Positions 7,499-15,514 of a DNA stretch of 18,436 nucleotides are shown one piece after another. Origin of the DNA: Verrucomicrobiaceae bacterium (GTDB lineage: Bacteria > Verrucomicrobiota > Verrucomicrobiia > Verrucomicrobiales > Verrucomicrobiaceae). Position 1 is the stretch's first letter, and each line of letters starts with the position of its first letter. The DNA lies in assembly GCA_947463285.1 (NCBI GenBank), contig CANHTV010000022.1:1-18436 (forward strand). Reading direction: 5' to 3'. Under the pieces are notes generated by a model. That model was not told where the DNA came from and ran no database searches. It saw only the letters and a list, made by a program, of their open reading frames with translations. The translations under genes were made by a program, and so were the position numbers.

Positions 7499-10408
7499 GT
7501 GTCCTCGCATTCTCATTCCCACCCCGAAGCCCAGCCCGGTATCCGCGAGTATCTCCGCCATGTGATTGATCACGCCGCGCATTACTTGCCCACCCAGGGA
7601 CCTATAGGCGTCTTTGTGCATCATAATACGCTGCACGCCTTTCAGCATCAAGAGTTTGAGTCCTCTGTCATCAAGGCTGCAAATCTTTACAAGGCGGAGC
7701 CCTTCCTCTCTGAGGCAACCTATCAAAGCGACCGCGCACGCGGACGTATTCTCGATGATGACATCGTCGATGTTCTAAGTCGTGAGCCGGATGCCGAGAT
7801 CATCCCTGGCAAGCTCACCCGCCGCCAGCTCCGCCGTGCGCTGCTCCTCCCCGGTGTGCGCCGCGTGAACGGCCTCGACATCGCTTGGCAAATCGAAGAA
7901 GGGAACTGGCTCGAAGCCTTCCGCTCCGACCTCCCACCTGCCGCCAGCCATTTGCTCACCGGTGACACGCCGCGTGAGCTTTGGGATGCCTGCAAGGCAC
8001 GCGTGCCACTGCACTCGGCCCCGCCGCCGACCAAGCCCAAACGTCCGCGTGAGGCCGTCATGGCCGAAAAGGGCATTGATCTCGATTTGATCGTCAATCC
8101 GCCGCTCATTCGCCTCGTCGGTGCTTACCTCGATCAAGGCATCGCCTACTGGCCGATGCCATTGCGTGAGGAAGGGCTGATGGCCGCCTCGCGTAAAATC
8201 ATGTCGCAGATCGGCTCCATCGCCCGCAAGCACCTCACACTTGTTGGCAAAGAGTTTCGCCGCCAAGCACAGAAGAACATGAGCGCCGAAGACATCGTGG
8301 TGGATGCAATGGAGCGCCTCGCTGTGCCTCCTAGTGATTGGGATGGCTTCATCACCACCGAGCTGATCGCCCTCCCCGGCTGGGCGGGCATGATCCGCAT
8401 GCTGGAGAACGATGTGACACTCGCACCGCATGATCGCGTGCGTTGCTCGCTGATGGAGTTCCTCGCGCTGCGCTTCACTTACACGCTCGCTGCCTTGCAG
8501 GACCTCATGGATGACACCACTATCTGGCGCTCGATTCCGATTCCCGCACCAAAAGCGGACGCTCTCACGCCCGTGGCACGCTTCTTCGATGTCGCCCAGC
8601 TCACTGGGCTTTCCAGCGGAATCATCAACAGCATGCCGGAGGAGATTTTTGAGTGCCTCACGCATGAAATCGCCGCGTGCAATGAGATCGAGCGCCGCAG
8701 ATTGCTTCACCTCGCTTACGAGCGTCGGCATGAGCGCAGCATCCTCATCCCGCTGGCCAAGCACCGTGCTTTACCACAGCCGCAGCCGCAAACCGACCGA
8801 CTCGCCGCGCAGATCGTCTTTTGCATCGACGAGCGTGAGGAGTCCATCCGCCGTGCGCTCGAAGAAGTCGATCCATGCATCGAGACCGTCGGCGCGGCCG
8901 GCTTCTTCGGTGTCGCCATTGATTACGCAGGTCTTGATGATCCCGGTGGCGTCTCGCTTTGCCCCGTCGTCGTCAAACCGGGCCACTCCGTCCGCGAAGT
9001 AGCCGTCGAAGATCACTCACACCTTCATGAGCGCCGGCAAAAGCGTCGCAACGTGTGGGCCAAGATCACCCGTAACGGCTTTATCTCCTCCCGCACGCTC
9101 GTGCGTGGCTGGATCAGCACTGCCTGCCTTGGCTTTTTCTCGCTCTTCCCGCTCATCTTCCGCGTGCTCAGCCCGCGTGCCTACGGCCAGCTCATCAAAA
9201 AGCTCAACCGCGCCTTCCTGCCCACACCGAAAACGGAAGTCACCTTCATGCGCAATGACGCCGAATCACGCCACGCCACCACCGGGCTGCTGCACGGCTT
9301 TGACGAGCAGGAAATGGCCGACCGCGTCTATTCCGTGCTCGGCTTTGGTGGCCTGCACAAGGCGCATGCACGTCTTGTCGTCATCCTCGGCCATGGCAGC
9401 ACCAGTTTGAACAATCCGTATGAATCCGCCTACTGCTGCGGAGCCTGCGGCGGCCGCACCGGTGCCCCCAATGCACGCATCTTTGCCATCATGGCGAATC
9501 GCCCCGGCGTGCGTGCCGTGCTGCGTGAAAAAGGCGTCGTCATTCCTGAGGACACCTGGTTCCTCGGCGGCTACCACGACACCTGCAGCGACGACATCGA
9601 GTTCTTCGACGTCGATCTCATGCCGGAGACTCACCATGGCGATCTCAACCGCGTGAAGCAGTCTCTCGACAAAGCCCGCGTGCTCAATGCCGACGAACGT
9701 GTGCGCCGCTTTGGCAGCGCAGGCGCTGGCATCACCGGTGAACGTGCGCTGCGTCATGTGCAGGCCCGCTCCGAGCACATCGCCGAGCCCCGGCCCGAGT
9801 ACGGCCACTGCACGAACGCCGTCGCCTACGTCGGTCGTCGCGAGCACACCCGCAGCCTTTTCATGGATCGCCGCTCCTTCCTCATCAGCTATGACGCGAC
9901 AAAGGATCTGGAAAACGCCGCCCTGGCCCGCGTGCTCGGTGCCGTCATCCCTGTGTGTGGAGGTATCAGCCTCGAGTACTACTTCTCCACCGTCGATAAC
10001 GAAACCTACGGAGCCGGTACCAAGCTGCCGCACAACATCACCGGCCTCGTCGGGGTCATGAACGGCTTCCAAGGCGATCTGCGCACCGGCCTTCCTGTGC
10101 AAACGGTCGAGATTCACGAGCCCGTGCGCATCCTCTTCATCGTCGAAACCACCCCGCAGCGCCTGATGAGCGTCATCAAGGCCAACAAGGAGCTCGTCGA
10201 ATTCGTCTGCAATCGCTGGATTCGCATCGCCACCATGGACCCGGAAGACGGTCACATCGAAATCTATCGCGGCAACGACGTCTTCGAGCCACTCACCGGC
10301 GACGAAGAACCTCTTCCCATCACGCCCAACTCACAAACCTGGTATCGCGGCAAAATGCAGCATCTCCCGCTCGCCCGCATTGAACCGAAGCCCGTCAAAG
10401 CTGCCTAA
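7499..10408 (+). CDS. dabA: DabA-like DUF2309 protein, zinc-dependent inorganic carbon capture subunit
   Basis: A 969-residue DUF2309/UPF0753 protein. Characterised DabA proteins are distant beta-carbonic-anhydrase relatives that pair with a membrane partner to convert CO2 to bicarbonate vectorially, using an ion gradient. The four expected metal/active-site residues are present: Cys442 and Asp444 in FCIDEREES, His632 in LGHGSTSLN, and Cys647 in YCCGACGG; the 15-residue His-to-Cys spacing matches characterised DabA. The N-terminal block HAAHYLPTQGPIGVFVHHNT is also typical. I chose GTG 7499, 34 residues or so before that block's end, because homologous proteins start close to it. An ATG at 7430 in the same frame would add 23 residues (numbers +23) but lies inside an inverted repeat. 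The stop at 10408 is one base from the next start, so translation of the membrane subunit is probably coupled. Confidence 0.93.
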   Translation: MSSHSHSHPEAQPGIREYLRHVIDHAAHYLPTQGPIGVFVHHNTLHAFQHQEFESSVIKAANLYKAEPFLSEATYQSDRARGRILDDDIVDVLSREPDAEIIPGKLTRRQLRRALLLPGVRRVNGLDIAWQIEEGNWLEAFRSDLPPAASHLLTGDTPRELWDACKARVPLHSAPPPTKPKRPREAVMAEKGIDLDLIVNPPLIRLVGAYLDQGIAYWPMPLREEGLMAASRKIMSQIGSIARKHLTLVGKEFRRQAQKNMSAEDIVVDAMERLAVPPSDWDGFITTELIALPGWAGMIRMLENDVTLAPHDRVRCSLMEFLALRFTYTLAALQDLMDDTTIWRSIPIPAPKADALTPVARFFDVAQLTGLSSGIINSMPEEIFECLTHEIAACNEIERRRLLHLAYERRHERSILIPLAKHRALPQPQPQTDRLAAQIVFCIDEREESIRRALEEVDPCIETVGAAGFFGVAIDYAGLDDPGGVSLCPVVVKPGHSVREVAVEDHSHLHERRQKRRNVWAKITRNGFISSRTLVRGWISTACLGFFSLFPLIFRVLSPRAYGQLIKKLNRAFLPTPKTEVTFMRNDAESRHATTGLLHGFDEQEMADRVYSVLGFGGLHKAHARLVVILGHGSTSLNNPYESAYCCGACGGRTGAPNARIFAIMANRPGVRAVLREKGVVIPEDTWFLGGYHDTCSDDIEFFDVDLMPETHHGDLNRVKQSLDKARVLNADERVRRFGSAGAGITGERALRHVQARSEHIAEPRPEYGHCTNAVAYVGRREHTRSLFMDRRSFLISYDATKDLENAALARVLGAVIPVCGGISLEYYFSTVDNETYGAGTKLPHNITGLVGVMNGFQGDLRTGLPVQTVEIHEPVRILFIVETTPQRLMSVIKANKELVEFVCNRWIRIATMDPEDGHIEIYRGNDVFEPLTGDEEPLPITPNSQTWYRGKMQHLPLARIEPKPVKAA

Positions 10409-10409
10409 A

Positions 10410-11714
10410 ATGTCCCTCGAAAATCTCTCCCTTCTGCTTCTCGCCACGCCGGGCATCACCTTTGTCGTACTGAGTCTCATCTGGCTGTTAGGCGGCCATG
10501 TGCCTGAGCATGCCATGTCACGCCTGACAAAGGGCGTGTATGCCTTTCTCACCATCATTGTCGGCATCATCTTTTGGAAGATGTGGCAGAGTGACCTGCA
10601 ATCTGTTCACGCCTCCGTAGGTGCGCATTGGTTCAAGGTCGCCCACTACGAGTTTCCGCTCACCATCCTGCTCGATCGCCTGTCGCTGCCCATCGTCGGC
10701 ATCACGGTGATCCTAGCTGGGGTCGTTGGCAGCTTCAGTGTGCGCTATTTGCACCGTGATCCAGGCTTCTTCCGCTTCTTTCTGCTGCTGCACCTATTTA
10801 CTTTTGGTGCCTTGCTTGTTTTTATGGCTGACTCACTTGATTTGTTACTCGGCGGCTGGGAGATCGTCGGCATCACCAGTGTGCTGCTCATCGGGTTCTT
10901 CCAATACCGGCCTGATCCCGTGAAAAACGCGCTTCGCGTCTTCGCCACCTATCGTGTGGCGGATCTCTTCATGCTCGTGGGTGTCTTCCTGGCTCATCAC
11001 TGGTTCAAAACGGCTTCCTGGCATGGCATGTTTAGTGGTGAATGGCCCGGCCACGTCAATAACCTCAATGGTGCCGCCGCTACAATCGTCGCCGTCATGC
11101 TTGTCTTCGCCGCCAGCGGTAAATCGGCTCAAGGGCCCTTCTGTGGCTGGCTCGCGCGGGCCATGGAAGGCCCCACTCCCTCCAGCGCCATCTTTTACGG
11201 AGCTATCAGTGTGCATGCCGGCGCCTACCTGCTGCTGCGCATCGAGCCGCTGCTGCACTCCTCCGTCATCGCCACCGGCCTCGTCATCTTCATCGGCAGC
11301 ACCACCGCCTTCCTCGGTACCCTCGTCCACCGCACCTGTGCTGATGCGAAGACTTCGCTTGCCTATGCCGCGCAGACCCAGCTCGGGCTTATCTTCGTCG
11401 AGATCGGACTTGGCTGGACCACCTTTGCCATCATCCATCTCATCAGCCACTCCGTGCTTCGCACACTACAGTTCCTCAGATCGCCCTCCATGCTACGGGA
11501 CTACAATCGTGTCCACTCCGCCGCTGGAGGTCAGATTGATCCCACTGGCGAGCACTACGAATCTTTGCTGCCCAAAAAGATCCAGCTCTGGCTCTATCGT
11601 ACGGCCTTGGGGCGTGGTTTTTATGATCCTATCGTGGATCGCTTCATCGTTACGCCAGTCGTCGCGCTTGCACGCTTCCTTAGTGTTTTTGAGCTACGCG
11701 GTGGCAAATCCTGA
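10410..11714 (+). CDS. dabB: DabB-like NuoL-type proton-conducting membrane subunit
   Basis: A 434-residue polytopic protein of the complex-I antiporter-like family, shorter than NuoL (about 610) and lacking its C-terminal helices and lateral helix. Landmarks: HRDPGFFRFFLLLHLFTFGA (115-134), then LLLGGWEIVGITSVLLIGFF (145-164) with the channel Glu151; VFAASGKSAQGPFCGWLARA (232-251) with Lys238; AMEGPTPSSAIFYGAISVHA (251-270); and FAIIHLISHSVLRTLQFL (339-356) with His343 and His347. It should form the proton path that drives DabA. Two positions are unusual: the NuoL block with HAAT is FYGA here, and the Lys of the FKALLFL motif is Arg351. The ATG at 10410 follows the dabA stop by one base; a longer frame from 10380 would overlap dabA and has no family support. 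The dabB symbol is assigned from context and similarity. Confidence 0.88.
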   Translation: MSLENLSLLLLATPGITFVVLSLIWLLGGHVPEHAMSRLTKGVYAFLTIIVGIIFWKMWQSDLQSVHASVGAHWFKVAHYEFPLTILLDRLSLPIVGITVILAGVVGSFSVRYLHRDPGFFRFFLLLHLFTFGALLVFMADSLDLLLGGWEIVGITSVLLIGFFQYRPDPVKNALRVFATYRVADLFMLVGVFLAHHWFKTASWHGMFSGEWPGHVNNLNGAAATIVAVMLVFAASGKSAQGPFCGWLARAMEGPTPSSAIFYGAISVHAGAYLLLRIEPLLHSSVIATGLVIFIGSTTAFLGTLVHRTCADAKTSLAYAAQTQLGLIFVEIGLGWTTFAIIHLISHSVLRTLQFLRSPSMLRDYNRVHSAAGGQIDPTGEHYESLLPKKIQLWLYRTALGRGFYDPIVDRFIVTPVVALARFLSVFELRGGKS

Positions 11715-11728
11715 TTCTTAACTATTCC

Positions 11729-13126
11729 ATGAATTTTCTTTCCATTCCCTACATCAGTCTCGGGCTTTGCTTTTTGCTCTTGGGAGCCATTTGGGCGTTC
11801 AAATCAGCCAATCCACGCTTTGCAGCCCATTGTTCCGCCACGGCTTCGCTTGCCAGTTATGTATTCTCCGCGTTTGAAGTCGCAAAAGCCGAACATGCAC
11901 GCCTTTTCGATCCCTGGCTGAGCTTTTTCGAGGCCGATGCGCTCGACGCCGTGCCCATGGCATTCTTTGCAGCGCTAAACCTCATCGTCATCACCCTCGC
12001 GCCCAAACGTGATGCGAGTGGCAAAGCACTGGCAGGGATGCTGCTGCTCACCGCTGCAACGCAGACCACCTACGCCGCAGCCAATTTTGCTGTGCTCGCC
12101 ACTGGCTGGTGGCTCACGAGTTTGCCTTTTGTACTGCGCATGTTTGGCGAGGACCGTAGTCAGAAACTTGCTCAGGGCTTCCTTATCGCCAGCAGCATCG
12201 CCCTCACCGCCGCAATCGCTGTCCTGCATCACATCGAGATCAATGAAATTTCACATGCCAGCAGTATTGCCTTCGGATTTATCATCATCGCGGTTGTATT
12301 GAGAAAAGGACTCTTTCCGCTGCATGGCTGGATGATCAATTCCTTCGAGTACGGCCCGCTGCTACCACTCGCGCTGCTCTTCAATGGCCATCTCGGGGCT
12401 CTGCTTATTGCACGAAGCGAGACTGCAGCGCTGTCCCAGGCTGAAAGGCATGTTCTCGAATTTCTCAGCATCGCCGCCCTTGTCACCGCGCTCATCACCA
12501 GCCTGCGCGGCTTTGCTGAAAAGAAACCGCGTCGAATGCTCGGTCTTCTATGTCTCTCACAAGCCAGCTTTATTCTCGCCGGTATCGCTACAGCCTCTGC
12601 TGAAGGTATCACGGGTGCGCTGGTCCATTGGCTTGTCGTCGCCGCGGCCTCAACTGGCCTCATTGCCATCGTCCGCGTGCTCGAAGTGCGCGTTTCCGGC
12701 TCTGCCGATCCCACCGCTCACCTCGGTCTCGCCACCAAAGCCCCGCGCCTTGCCACCTTCTTCCTTGTCTGTGGCCTCGCCCTAATCGGCCTGCCAGGCA
12801 CCCTGGGCTACTGTGCGGAGGATCTCATCTTTCATGGTGCATTGGAAAATCACACCTGGATCGGCATCGCTTTGCCTATCGCCACCGCTTTCAACGCCAT
12901 CAACCTGCTGCGCATCTTCAACATCCTTTTCCTCGGAGTCCTCCCCAAACACGTCATCGATATTCCCGATGCCCTTCCTCGCGAACGCTGGCCTTTGGCC
13001 ATCATCGTCGTCTTCCTCATTGCTGGCGGTATCTTTCCCTCAAAAGTTCTCCATTGGCGAGAAACTGCGGCTCATGAAATTGAATCTGGCCTCGGGCTCG
13101 ACACTCAAGAGCACAGTGGGCACTGA
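11729..13126 (+). CDS. Second complex-I-like membrane subunit (NuoM/NuoN-like), DabB-type partner
   Basis: A 465-residue polytopic protein starting 14 bases after the NuoL-like gene. It belongs to the same proton-conducting superfamily but is clearly not a copy of its neighbour. Landmarks: VVLRKGLFPLHGWMINSFEY (189-208) corresponds to the Lys-containing KxPxxPFHxWLPxA block, with Lys193; PRRMLGLLCLSQASFILAGI (267-286) resembles the VLAYSTISQLG helix; and PRLATFFLVCGLALIGLPGT (339-358) is a strong NuoM-like signature. At the place where a WE pair in TM5 is expected, the sequence reads LATGWWLTSLPF, so the channel glutamate appears to be absent. It is probably an extra membrane component of the Dab complex, either a second proton channel or a structural half. 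A substitute path could use Asp/Glu at 364-365. The annotation as Dab partner rests on the operon. Confidence 0.85.
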   Translation: MNFLSIPYISLGLCFLLLGAIWAFKSANPRFAAHCSATASLASYVFSAFEVAKAEHARLFDPWLSFFEADALDAVPMAFFAALNLIVITLAPKRDASGKALAGMLLLTAATQTTYAAANFAVLATGWWLTSLPFVLRMFGEDRSQKLAQGFLIASSIALTAAIAVLHHIEINEISHASSIAFGFIIIAVVLRKGLFPLHGWMINSFEYGPLLPLALLFNGHLGALLIARSETAALSQAERHVLEFLSIAALVTALITSLRGFAEKKPRRMLGLLCLSQASFILAGIATASAEGITGALVHWLVVAAASTGLIAIVRVLEVRVSGSADPTAHLGLATKAPRLATFFLVCGLALIGLPGTLGYCAEDLIFHGALENHTWIGIALPIATAFNAINLLRIFNILFLGVLPKHVIDIPDALPRERWPLAIIVVFLIAGGIFPSKVLHWRETAAHEIESGLGLDTQEHSGH

Positions 13127-13138
13127 GCCCTCTGTGCT
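13110..13138 (+). terminator. Stem-loop at the end of the dab cluster (possible terminator or 3' stabiliser)
   Basis: Bases 13110-13121 (AGCACAGTGGGC) pair with 13127-13138 (GCCCTCTGTGCT), giving a 12-position stem with one T-T mismatch and the loop ACTGA. The stop codon TGA (13124-13126) lies in the loop. No run of T follows on the + strand, so an intrinsic terminator is doubtful. A transcript-end hairpin that blocks 3' exonucleases or works with Rho would fit equally well. Confidence 0.4.
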
Positions 13139-13273
13139 GCTTGCAATCGCGATGAGTCCACATTTCTTCCCCTCTCTTCGGCAATCGTGCACAGAGTGTT
13201 TTGGCCCGTTCTGAATCTCCAGTATATTCAGCCATCGATGGGGCGCGTCCAGTGGAGTGCTTAGAAATGCCGG

Positions 13274-15301
13274 TTAACGAACGTCTAAACTTGAAGGAGC
13301 CTGGAGCCGAGCGCTGGATTCGTTTTCGCTCAGATGACCGCCTTTGAACATCCATGAAGCGGCCTGATAACTGGCAATAGCTTCAGTAAGGATACCCTGA
13401 TGATTGATTGCAGTTCCATGGCTGAAAATGAGGCTTTGCGGATCGAATGCCCCAACTGAGAACAGCTTTTTGGGTTTGAGAATGGCCATCTGATCCTCCT
13501 GGATGTATGCAATCTTTTGATAGTTGGAGATCCATGCACGGGCGGGATGCGTGGCGTAGCCGGGCGCGAGGACATCCTCTCCAAAAAAGCTACTGGTGTG
13601 GCTCCAGCTCAGCAGGCCGAGAAGCGTAGGGGCCAGATCGATCTGGCTGGCGAGCCTGTCCATCACGTACGGTGATACCAATCCGGGATTCCAAACGATG
13701 CAGGGGATTCGGTATTTGGAGGGGTCCAACTCGACCTTCCCGGCGCTGCCGTCGCAATGATCGGCAATGATGACAAACAGCGTATTGGCAAACCAGGGTT
13801 TGCTTTTCGTCTTGGCGATGAATTGGCCGATAGCGAAATCGGTGTACATCACGCCGGCTTTGCGGCCCCCCTTCAGCGAAGGCAGATCAATGCGCCCATC
13901 TGGAAAGGTGAAAGGCCGATGATTAGACGTGGTCATGGCGTGGAGAAAGAATGGCTTACCTGCGGTGTGGTCAGCATCCGCCTCCTCCGTCACCCATCGC
14001 AGTAAATCCTCATCACAGGCACCCCAGGCATTTTCAAAGGTGATGTCGGTAGCCTTTTTCTTTTGGCGATCCACCACTCGGTAGTCGTTGTGGGAGAAAA
14101 AGGCATTCATGTTGTCGAACATGGCGTCGCCGCCATAGACGTAGGCTGTGTCATAGCCACGCTGACGAAATTGCGAACCCAAAGTCATGAGGCGCTCATG
14201 TTGAGGTCTCCATATAATCGACTGGCCAGGTGTGGGCGGGATCGAGAGCGTGATGGCCTCTAGCCCCCGTACTGTCCGTGTGCCAGTGGCGAGCATGTTT
14301 TCAAACAAAATGCCCTCACGGGCCATCCGGTCCAAATAAGGTGTGAGCTTCGATTTGGGTTCAAAATGCTTCAGGAACTTGGCACTGAGGCTTTCGACGG
14401 TGATCAAGATGACATTCCATTGCTTCTCTGGGCTTGCATAGCTGGTGCGCCTGTGCAGTTCATGCGCATCGTCACTGATGAATTCGGTGCCCGGAGTGCG
14501 CATCAGATGGCGAGCGCGAGCCAGAGCAGCCTCCAGTGGCAGCGTCCGGTAGAAGCGGTCGAAATCAATTTCGCTCTCCCAAAAAGCGGCGCAGAAAGAG
14601 TAGAGGCCGTTTTTGGCGAGCTCGCGGTTAAACTCATTTTGGAAAGGTGGCAACTGCCCCTGATTAAAGCCAAAGGTGATGCCCGTGAGCAGCCCTGCAT
14701 ACGCAAGCGTTTGCGGCAGACGCGGCCACCAGCGACTGTCGCCCGCCACGACCCAGGCAATGATGCCGAGACGCCAGCAAAGGGCGGCGATGCCAGCAGC
14801 TGCTGCCGCCAGACCGACATAGATGGCAGGCATCGGGTAGGACTGGCGGATGTTATTGATCACCTCTTGAGTGAAGACCAGATAATCCACAGCGATGAAA
14901 TTGAAGCGCACCTGGAACTCATCCCAAAACAGCACCTCAGCCACGCTGATGAAGATGAAAACCATGCTGTAAAGACCGGTCAGCAGAGCAGTGAACAGCT
15001 TGCCCGCCTGAGAGCGCAAAAACTGGCTTGGCACCAGCATGAACAGCAGCCACCAGACCACCCCAGCGTAGAAGGCAGCCAGCAGGTCAAACCACAATCC
15101 CCAGGTAAAGGAAGCTGCCAGAGAACCATCCATCGCGATTTGTTCGTGCCCAAACAAGAGTAAGCCCAGGCGTGTCACCACGGCCACGCCGATCTGGAGC
15201 AGGACGATGACGCATAGACCTCTGATCAACAGACTGGGAAAAGCTTTGGAGAAAAAACGCTTTAATGAATTCGGTGAATGAGGAGGTTGGTCGCTGGTCA
15301 T
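13274..15301 (-). CDS. LTA synthase/OpgB-like membrane phosphoglycerol or phosphoethanolamine transferase (sulfatase fold)
   Basis: A 675-residue inner-membrane protein with about five N-terminal TM helices (28-50, 66-90, 103-125, 158-182, 198-212) and a C-terminal alkaline-phosphatase/sulfatase-fold domain (from about 293) on the outer face. Active-site features: NVILITVESLSAKF with metal ligand Glu303; GTRTVRGLEA, with Thr343 the likely nucleophile in place of a sulfatase Cys/Ser; SNHRPFTFPDG with His461; and IIADHCDG with Asp514-His515. A Thr nucleophile and TM domain fit the LTA-synthase/OpgB group, which moves phosphoglycerol or similar headgroups onto envelope glycans or lipids. Diderms usually lack lipoteichoic acid, so periplasmic glucan or lipid modification is more likely. 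It is convergent with the dab cluster and divergent from the efflux factor, so it probably stands alone. No SD precedes the ATG at 15301. Confidence 0.88.
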   Translation of the reverse strand: MTSDQPPHSPNSLKRFFSKAFPSLLIRGLCVIVLLQIGVAVVTRLGLLLFGHEQIAMDGSLAASFTWGLWFDLLAAFYAGVVWWLLFMLVPSQFLRSQAGKLFTALLTGLYSMVFIFISVAEVLFWDEFQVRFNFIAVDYLVFTQEVINNIRQSYPMPAIYVGLAAAAAGIAALCWRLGIIAWVVAGDSRWWPRLPQTLAYAGLLTGITFGFNQGQLPPFQNEFNRELAKNGLYSFCAAFWESEIDFDRFYRTLPLEAALARARHLMRTPGTEFISDDAHELHRRTSYASPEKQWNVILITVESLSAKFLKHFEPKSKLTPYLDRMAREGILFENMLATGTRTVRGLEAITLSIPPTPGQSIIWRPQHERLMTLGSQFRQRGYDTAYVYGGDAMFDNMNAFFSHNDYRVVDRQKKKATDITFENAWGACDEDLLRWVTEEADADHTAGKPFFLHAMTTSNHRPFTFPDGRIDLPSLKGGRKAGVMYTDFAIGQFIAKTKSKPWFANTLFVIIADHCDGSAGKVELDPSKYRIPCIVWNPGLVSPYVMDRLASQIDLAPTLLGLLSWSHTSSFFGEDVLAPGYATHPARAWISNYQKIAYIQEDQMAILKPKKLFSVGAFDPQSLIFSHGTAINHQGILTEAIASYQAASWMFKGGHLSENESSARLQAPSSLDVR

Positions 15302-15337
15302 GGTGGCTTATTTAGACAAGACGCGATTTCAGACCAG

Positions 15338-15381
15338 TGCCCCCTCTTCAGGGTATATTGACAACCGATTGTGGGGGGGCA
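15338..15381. promoter_or_regulatory. Inverted repeat in the divergent spacer between the transferase and efflux genes
   Basis: TGCCCCC (15338-15344) is the reverse complement of GGGGGCA (15375-15381), with a 30-base spacer that itself contains ACAA 15361-15364 / TTGT 15369-15372. It lies 37-80 bases upstream of the ATG at 15301 and 134-177 before the one at 15515. A TTGACA at 15358-15363 has no acceptable -10 at 16-18 bases. A regulatory role is a guess; arms this short and G-rich could be chance. Confidence 0.2.
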
Positions 15382-15514
15382 TGCGTTAGCATTTAAAGTA
15401 GTCCTTCCATGAGTTTTGCCTGGAATTGGCTGTATGCAGCTCAGAATCACGCGTGGTGATTAGCAACGTATCGTTTGCACAAGCGCCGCGCCGCCCCTCT
15501 TTATCGTAGCTGTT

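Noticed and set aside
7775..8764. 329-codon open frame on the - strand inside dabA
   Set aside because: Antisense shadow of a GC-rich, clearly conserved DUF2309 gene; no recognisable motif.
9266..10255. Second 329-codon antisense frame inside dabA
   Set aside because: Same reason; it overlies the conserved His-Cys zinc site of dabA.
13211..13231. CTGAAT/ATTCAG inverted repeat after the dab cluster as a terminator for the transferase
   Set aside because: Six A/T-rich pairs with a nine-base loop and no T run on either strand.
14366..15163. 265-codon open frame on the + strand inside the transferase gene
   Set aside because: Antisense to the TM and catalytic region of the transferase; composition rich in Gln/His/Glu without motifs.
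15358..15363. TTGACA as a -35 box for the efflux gene
   Set aside because: No acceptable -10 hexamer at 16-18 bases; sits in a G-rich stretch.
15409..15459. 16-codon open frame with three Trp codons (MSFAWNWLYAAQNHAW), reminiscent of a leader peptide
   Set aside because: No SD, no following alternative hairpins and no tryptophan-related gene downstream; likely chance.
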